Shown piece after piece: positions 6,433 through 9,456 of a stretch of 9,456 bases of DNA. The notes beneath the pieces are model-generated. The model searched no databases. It saw only the letters and a list, made by a program, of their open reading frames with translations, and was not told the origin of the DNA. A program made the translations under genes and the position numbers. The DNA is from Rhodospirillaceae bacterium UBA6608. Lineage in GTDB: Bacteria > Pseudomonadota > Alphaproteobacteria > Rhodospirillales_A > Casp-alpha2. The stretch covers positions 12,045 to 21,500 of the forward strand of contig DJHY01000014.1 of NCBI GenBank assembly GCA_002433335.1. Direction: 5' to 3'. Position 1 is the first letter of the stretch. Each line of letters opens with the position of its first letter.

Positions 6433-7404
6433 ATGACCCAGGCGAAAGACAACGGCGAATTTCGCGGCCGTATCTATGACAGCATCATCGATACGGTGGG
6501 CGCGACCCCGCTGGTCCGCCTGAAGCGCCTGGCCGAAGACGCGGGCGTCAGCGCGGATATCATCGGCAAGCTGGAGTTCTTCAATCCCATGGCCTCGGTC
6601 AAGGATCGCATCGGCCTGAACATGATCGAGGCCGCCGAACGGGACGGTCGGATCAAGCCGGGTGCGACCCTGGTCGAACCGACCTCGGGCAATACGGGCA
6701 TCGCCCTGGCCTTCGTCGCCGCCGCCAAGGGCTACAAGCTGATCCTGACCATGCCGGAGAGCATGTCGCTGGAGCGGCGCAAGATGCTTTATCTGCTGGG
6801 CGCCGATCTGGTGCTGACCCCGGCCCCGCAAGGCATGCGCGGCGCGATCGAAAAGGCGCAGGAAATCGTCGATCAGACGCCCGGCGCGATCATGCTGCAG
6901 CAGTTCGAAACCCCCGCCAATCCCGAGGTTCACCGCAACACCACGGCGGAAGAAATCTGGCGCGACACGGGCGGTAAGGTCGATGTTCTGGTCTCCGGTG
7001 TCGGCACCGGCGGGACCCTGACCGGCTGCGCCCAGGTGCTGCGCAAATACAACCCGGACCTGAAGGTCATCGCGGTCGAGCCCGAAGACAGCGCCGTGCT
7101 GTCCGGCGGCCTGCCCGGCCCGCATAAGATTCAAGGCATCGGCGCCGGGTTCGTGCCGCCGATCCTGGATACCAAGGAAATCGACGAAGTCCTGCAGATC
7201 GGCAATGACCGGGCCATTGAAACGGCCCGGAAGTCAGCCCGCCTGGAAGGCCTGCCCTGCGGCATCTCGTCCGGCGCGGCCCTGGCGGCAGCGCTGGAAG
7301 TCTCTGCACGGCCGGATTTTAAAAATAAGCGCATCGTTGTGATCATGCCGAGCTTCGCCGAGCGCTACCTGTCCACGGACCTGTTCGCCGGGCTCGGCGA
7401 GTAA
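6433..7404 (+). CDS. cysK: Cysteine synthase (O-acetylserine sulfhydrylase), PLP-dependent
   Basis: Makes L-cysteine and acetate from O-acetyl-L-serine and sulfide, the last step of sulfate assimilation, in the cytoplasm. The 323-residue protein is full length for the fold-type II family. It shows TPLVRL (25-30), [11 protein letters not shown] with the PLP lysine Lys57, the substrate loop TSGNTG (84-89), the phosphate-binding loop GVGTGGT (189-195), [22 protein letters not shown], and GISSGAA (277-283), whose serine faces the PLP ring nitrogen. The C-terminal ERYLST block is typical. The family also contains O-phosphoserine and cystathionine beta-synthase relatives; the closeness of the loops to CysK/CysM favours cysteine synthase, though CysK versus CysM use of thiosulfate cannot be settled here. 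Upstream lie an Rrf2 regulator and a very strong ribosome binding site; 30 bases downstream begins an E1-like enzyme gene. Confidence 0.95.
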   Translation: MTQAKDNGEFRGRIYDSIIDTVGATPLVRLKRLAEDAGVSADIIGKLEFFNPMASVKDRIGLNMIEAAERDGRIKPGATLVEPTSGNTGIALAFVAAAKGYKLILTMPESMSLERRKMLYLLGADLVLTPAPQGMRGAIEKAQEIVDQTPGAIMLQQFETPANPEVHRNTTAEEIWRDTGGKVDVLVSGVGTGGTLTGCAQVLRKYNPDLKVIAVEPEDSAVLSGGLPGPHKIQGIGAGFVPPILDTKEIDEVLQIGNDRAIETARKSARLEGLPCGISSGAALAAALEVSARPDFKNKRIVVIMPSFAERYLSTDLFAGLGE

Positions 7405-7434
7405 GTTCTGGGCGAATAACGGCATCAAGCGTCC

Positions 7435-8280
7435 ATGGATTTCACCGATTTCACCGAGGACCAGGTCAACCGCTACGCCCGCCACATCCTGTTGAAGGAA
7501 GTCGGCGGCGTCGGTCAGGCCAAGCTGTTGAACAGCCGGGTCCTGGTGATCGGCGCGGGGGGCTTGGGCTCGCCCTTGTTGATGTATCTGGGCGCCGCCG
7601 GGGTCGGAACCATCGGCGTGGTCGACGACGACCGGGTCGATCTGTCGAACCTGCAGCGCCAGATCGCCCATGGCACCGCCGATATCGGCCGCCCCAAGGT
7701 CGAAAGCGCGAAGGCGACCCTGGCCGCGATCAATCCGGACGTGACCCTGCACGCCCATCAAACGCGGATCGGGCCGGACAACGCCCTGGACCTGATTTCG
7801 CAGTATGATCTGGTCGCCGACGGCTCGGACAATTTCGAAACCCGCTTCCTGGTCAACGATGCCGCCTATTTCGCCGGCAAGCCCCTGGTTAGCGCCGCGA
7901 TCCTGCGGTTCGACGGGCAATTGGCGACGTTCAAGGCCCATGCCACGGACGACGCGGGCCATCATGGGCCGTGCTATCGCTGCATCTTCCGCGAACCACC
8001 GCCACCGGGGCAAATTCCGTCCTGCGCCGAGGCCGGGGTGCTGGGCGCGCTTTGCGGCACCATGGGATCGTTGCAGGCCATGGAAATCCTCAAGGAATTG
8101 CTGGGGATCGGCGACAGCTTGTCCGGCAGCCTGCTGGTTTACGACGGCTTGGCCGCGAATTTCCGTAAGATCAAGGTCAAGGCTGACCCCGGCTGTCCGC
8201 TCTGCGGCGACCAGCCGACGATCACCGATCTGTCCATTCATGAAGGTGCGGGCGATGGCCGAATCTGCACCACCGGATAA
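7435..8280 (+). CDS. HesA/MoeB/ThiF family E1-like adenylyltransferase
   Basis: Enzymes of this family use ATP to adenylate the C-terminal glycine of a small ubiquitin-like sulfur carrier (MoaD, ThiS and relatives), so that sulfur can be loaded as thiocarboxylate for molybdopterin, thiamine or cysteine/thionucleoside synthesis. The 281 residues show the N-terminal RYARHILL element (13-20), the nucleotide loop GAGGLGSP (40-47), DDDRVDLSNLQRQ (64-76), DGSDNFETR (129-137), zinc cysteines CYRC (180-183) and CPLC (254-257), and SCAEAGVLG with Cys197 at the position of the conserved E1 cysteine. There is no C-terminal rhodanese domain. The last 20 residues run past the fold, end ICTTG, and lie mostly in the overlap with the next gene. 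No strong ribosome binding site is seen. Its place after cysK and before a DsrE-like gene points to sulfur transfer, but MoeB, ThiF or a dedicated cysteine-pathway role cannot be separated, so no symbol is given. Confidence 0.93.
   Translation: MDFTDFTEDQVNRYARHILLKEVGGVGQAKLLNSRVLVIGAGGLGSPLLMYLGAAGVGTIGVVDDDRVDLSNLQRQIAHGTADIGRPKVESAKATLAAINPDVTLHAHQTRIGPDNALDLISQYDLVADGSDNFETRFLVNDAAYFAGKPLVSAAILRFDGQLATFKAHATDDAGHHGPCYRCIFREPPPPGQIPSCAEAGVLGALCGTMGSLQAMEILKELLGIGDSLSGSLLVYDGLAANFRKIKVKADPGCPLCGDQPTITDLSIHEGAGDGRICTTG
8242..8246 (+). promoter_or_regulatory. Ribosome binding site deciding the dsrE-like start
   Basis: GAAGG lies eight bases before the ATG at 8255, inside the end of the E1-like gene. 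It favours this start over the in-frame ATG at 8240, which has no such site, and implies translational coupling with the upstream gene. Confidence 0.55.
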
Positions 8281-8686
8281 GCTCTCGGTCGTCGTTTACA
8301 CCGGCGCTTTCGACAAGATCCATTACGCCCTGGCGACCGCCGCCGCCGCGGCCGCGATCGGTCGGGCGGTGACGCTGTTTTTCACCATGGACGCCTGCAA
8401 AGCCCTGGGCGAATACGAAGCCTGGCGCGCCTTGCCCGTGTCGCAGACCGACGCCGCCGACGGCGGCGCCATGGACGACACCTTCGAAGCCAAGGGCGTT
8501 GCGACGTTCGAGGTTCTGCTCGCGTCCTGCGTCGAAATGGGCGTGACCTTCATGATCTGCGAGATGGGCCTGCGCGCCCGTGATTTGGAAGAGATGAAGC
8601 TCCGCGCCGACGTAGCGGTGCAGCCGGGCGGCTTGGTGACCTTCCTGAACGACGCCTCCAAGGACGGGGCGATCCTGTTCATTTAA
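8255..8686 (+). CDS. DsrE-like small protein (DsrE/DsrF/DsrE2 superfamily)
   Basis: DsrE-fold proteins are small soluble proteins that pass persulfide sulfur on cysteines, as in the TusBCD relay and the DsrEFH sulfur oxidation complex; many members are uncharacterised. This 143-residue protein starts MAESAPPDKLSVVVYTGAFD and has the alternating strand-helix pattern of the fold: strand 1 about 10-16, an alanine-rich helix (about 24-36), strand 2 AVTLFFTMDAC (38-48), a variable insert with acidic residues (about 60-80), a helix FEVLLASC (85-92), strand VTFMICEMGL (97-106) and a closing VTFLNDASKDGAILFI. Cysteines are Cys48, Cys92 and Cys102; the last two sit where sulfur-handling cysteines occur in DsrE2-type members, but I cannot assign the active one. 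The start codon lies 26 bases inside the E1-like gene with GAAGG eight bases upstream. Family assignment comes from fold pattern and end motifs, so subfamily is uncertain. Confidence 0.82.
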   Translation: MAESAPPDKLSVVVYTGAFDKIHYALATAAAAAAIGRAVTLFFTMDACKALGEYEAWRALPVSQTDAADGGAMDDTFEAKGVATFEVLLASCVEMGVTFMICEMGLRARDLEEMKLRADVAVQPGGLVTFLNDASKDGAILFI

Positions 8687-8688
8687 AA

Positions 8689-8704
8689 GATCAGATTGTT
8701 GATC
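8689..8704. terminator. Small inverted repeat between convergent genes
   Basis: GATCA (8689-8693) and TGATC (8700-8704) form a five-base stem around six bases in the 18-base gap between the DsrE-like gene and the minus-strand PLP enzyme gene. AAAA precedes it and CTATTTAA follows, so it could act as a weak terminator in both directions. The stem is short. Confidence 0.35.
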
Positions 8705-9456
8705 CTATTTAATAAGATCTCGTGCCTGGGCTGTTATTGGCCCTTCGGATAAGGCGCGCCCATCCAGATCGACGACGCCGCGCACCCCCAGACTGTTGGT
8801 CAGGAAGATTTCGTCGGCGCGGACCAGGTCGCCCGGCATCAGGCTTTGTTCCACCCCCGCCATCGTCGCCAGCACCCGCGCCCGCGCGATCCCCGGCAAG
8901 GGGCCGTCGGTCCTCGGCGGGGTAACCAGCCGCCCGTCGATTACCGCGAACAAGTTGGCGTAACAGGCCGAGGCGACACGGCCCGCCGTGTTCAACAACA
9001 CGGCATCCTGCGCACCCCGCGCCTTGGCTTCGTCCAGGGCCAGGACGTTGTCGAGGTACGGTGCGGCCTTGATTCCGGAAAGGGGCGACTGCTCGTTGCG
9101 CCGCGTCACCGTGGCGATCACGGCCTTGACCGGTGCGTGCCGGGTCGGCGGCAGAGGGTGCAGGGACAGGATCACCGTCGGGCGGCAATCCGCCGCCGCG
9201 GGGGCGGCCACGCCGCGCGCCGCCACGCCCCGGCTGACGGTCAGGCGCATCGCCCCCTCCGGCATCTCGTTGGCGGCGATCAGGCGGACCATCCGCGCTT
9301 CGATTTCCGCGTCGTCCAACGGCAGGGGGAGGGCCAACACCTTCGCCGCTTGGCGCAGACGCGCCAGATGCTCGGCCAGGAAGTCCGGCTGACCGCCGCG
9401 CACCCGCAGGCTTTCGAAAATTCCGTCGCCCAGGGTAAACCCCCGGTCGAACGGGC
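8705..9456 (-). CDS. Class IV (fold-type IV) PLP enzyme, aminodeoxychorismate lyase / aminotransferase-like, N terminus outside window
   Basis: Fold-type IV PLP enzymes include 4-amino-4-deoxychorismate lyase (PabC, folate pathway), branched-chain aminotransferase and D-amino-acid aminotransferase. The frame runs unbroken to the right edge; residues before the apparent GTG at 9401-9403 read FDRGFTLGDGIFESLR, the conserved start region of the family, so the true start is beyond the window. Further on are EHLARL, GIKAAPYLDNVLALDEAKARG with the probable PLP lysine in GIK, the TAGRVASACYANLFAV block, TPPRTDGPLPGIARARVL, and VRADEIFLTNSLGVRGV. In most relatives the GxV...NxF block holds a glutamate contacting the PLP ring nitrogen; here that position reads serine. 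Short length and lack of BCAT-specific features favour a PabC-like lyase or D-amino-acid aminotransferase, but substrate cannot be decided. It is convergent with the sulfur genes and probably separately transcribed. Confidence 0.88.
   Translation of the reverse strand, partial: PFDRGFTLGDGIFESLRVRGGQPDFLAEHLARLRQAAKVLALPLPLDDAEIEARMVRLIAANEMPEGAMRLTVSRGVAARGVAAPAAADCRPTVILSLHPLPPTRHAPVKAVIATVTRRNEQSPLSGIKAAPYLDNVLALDEAKARGAQDAVLLNTAGRVASACYANLFAVIDGRLVTPPRTDGPLPGIARARVLATMAGVEQSLMPGDLVRADEIFLTNSLGVRGVVDLDGRALSEGPITAQARDLIK

Noticed and set aside
6364..7134. 256-residue minus-strand open frame opposite cysK
   Set aside because: An antisense shadow of a gene with all cysteine synthase motifs; no independent start signal or recognisable protein content.
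7234..8241. 335-residue open frame on the minus strand opposite the E1-like gene
   Set aside because: A typical antisense shadow in high-GC coding DNA, low in complexity and lacking known motifs, while the plus strand carries a complete conserved family.
7805..8254. Extended open frame ahead of the DsrE-like gene giving 293 residues
   Set aside because: The first part is a frame-shifted shadow of the E1-like gene, rich in Arg, Ser and Pro, with no domain; the DsrE fold begins after 8255.

Overview
The window is dense, high-GC (roughly 60-65 % by eye) bacterial chromosome with no mobile element, phage, CRISPR or RNA gene that I can see. The gene content and protein style (UbiE and UbiB side by side next to MutM, a CoaBC-Dut overlap, an Rrf2 regulator in front of cysteine synthase) suggest an alphaproteobacterium, most likely a Rhodospirillales-type organism. 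I cannot name a species. Ten protein genes fill almost everything. The longest stretch without a gene is about 110 bases.

Left block, minus strand (1-1652): a partial enoyl-CoA hydratase cut by the window edge, a small secreted protein of unknown function, and mutM, transcribed in the order mutM - secreted protein - hydratase. A 93-base divergent spacer holding a strong imperfect inverted repeat separates mutM from ubiE. Middle block, plus strand (1746-4110): ubiE and ubiB, both for ubiquinone biosynthesis. After an AT-richer spacer with two small hairpins comes a second plus-strand run (4219-8686): coaBC, dut (4-base overlap), an Rrf2-family regulator (3 bases after dut), cysK with a strong ribosome binding site, a MoeB/ThiF/HesA-type E1-like enzyme, and a DsrE-like small protein that overlaps the E1 gene by 26 bases. 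A convergent minus-strand fold-type IV PLP enzyme (aminodeoxychorismate lyase or aminotransferase-like) runs off the right edge.

Most of this is housekeeping: DNA repair (mutM), nucleotide-pool hygiene (dut), coenzyme A (coaBC) and ubiquinone (ubiE, ubiB). The echA-mutM-ubiE-ubiB-coaBC-dut order resembles the neighbourhood of dnaA/rpsT in many alphaproteobacteria, so the window may lie near the replication origin (inference). The part most worth a second look is rrf2-cysK-moeB-dsrE. It reads as a compact sulfur module: a cysteine-metabolism-type regulator without Fe-S cysteines, the enzyme that makes cysteine, an adenylating enzyme of the kind that activates sulfur carriers, and a DsrE-type protein with three cysteines. 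No ubiquitin-like sulfur carrier is encoded in the window. I see no clearly novel system beyond this candidate grouping.
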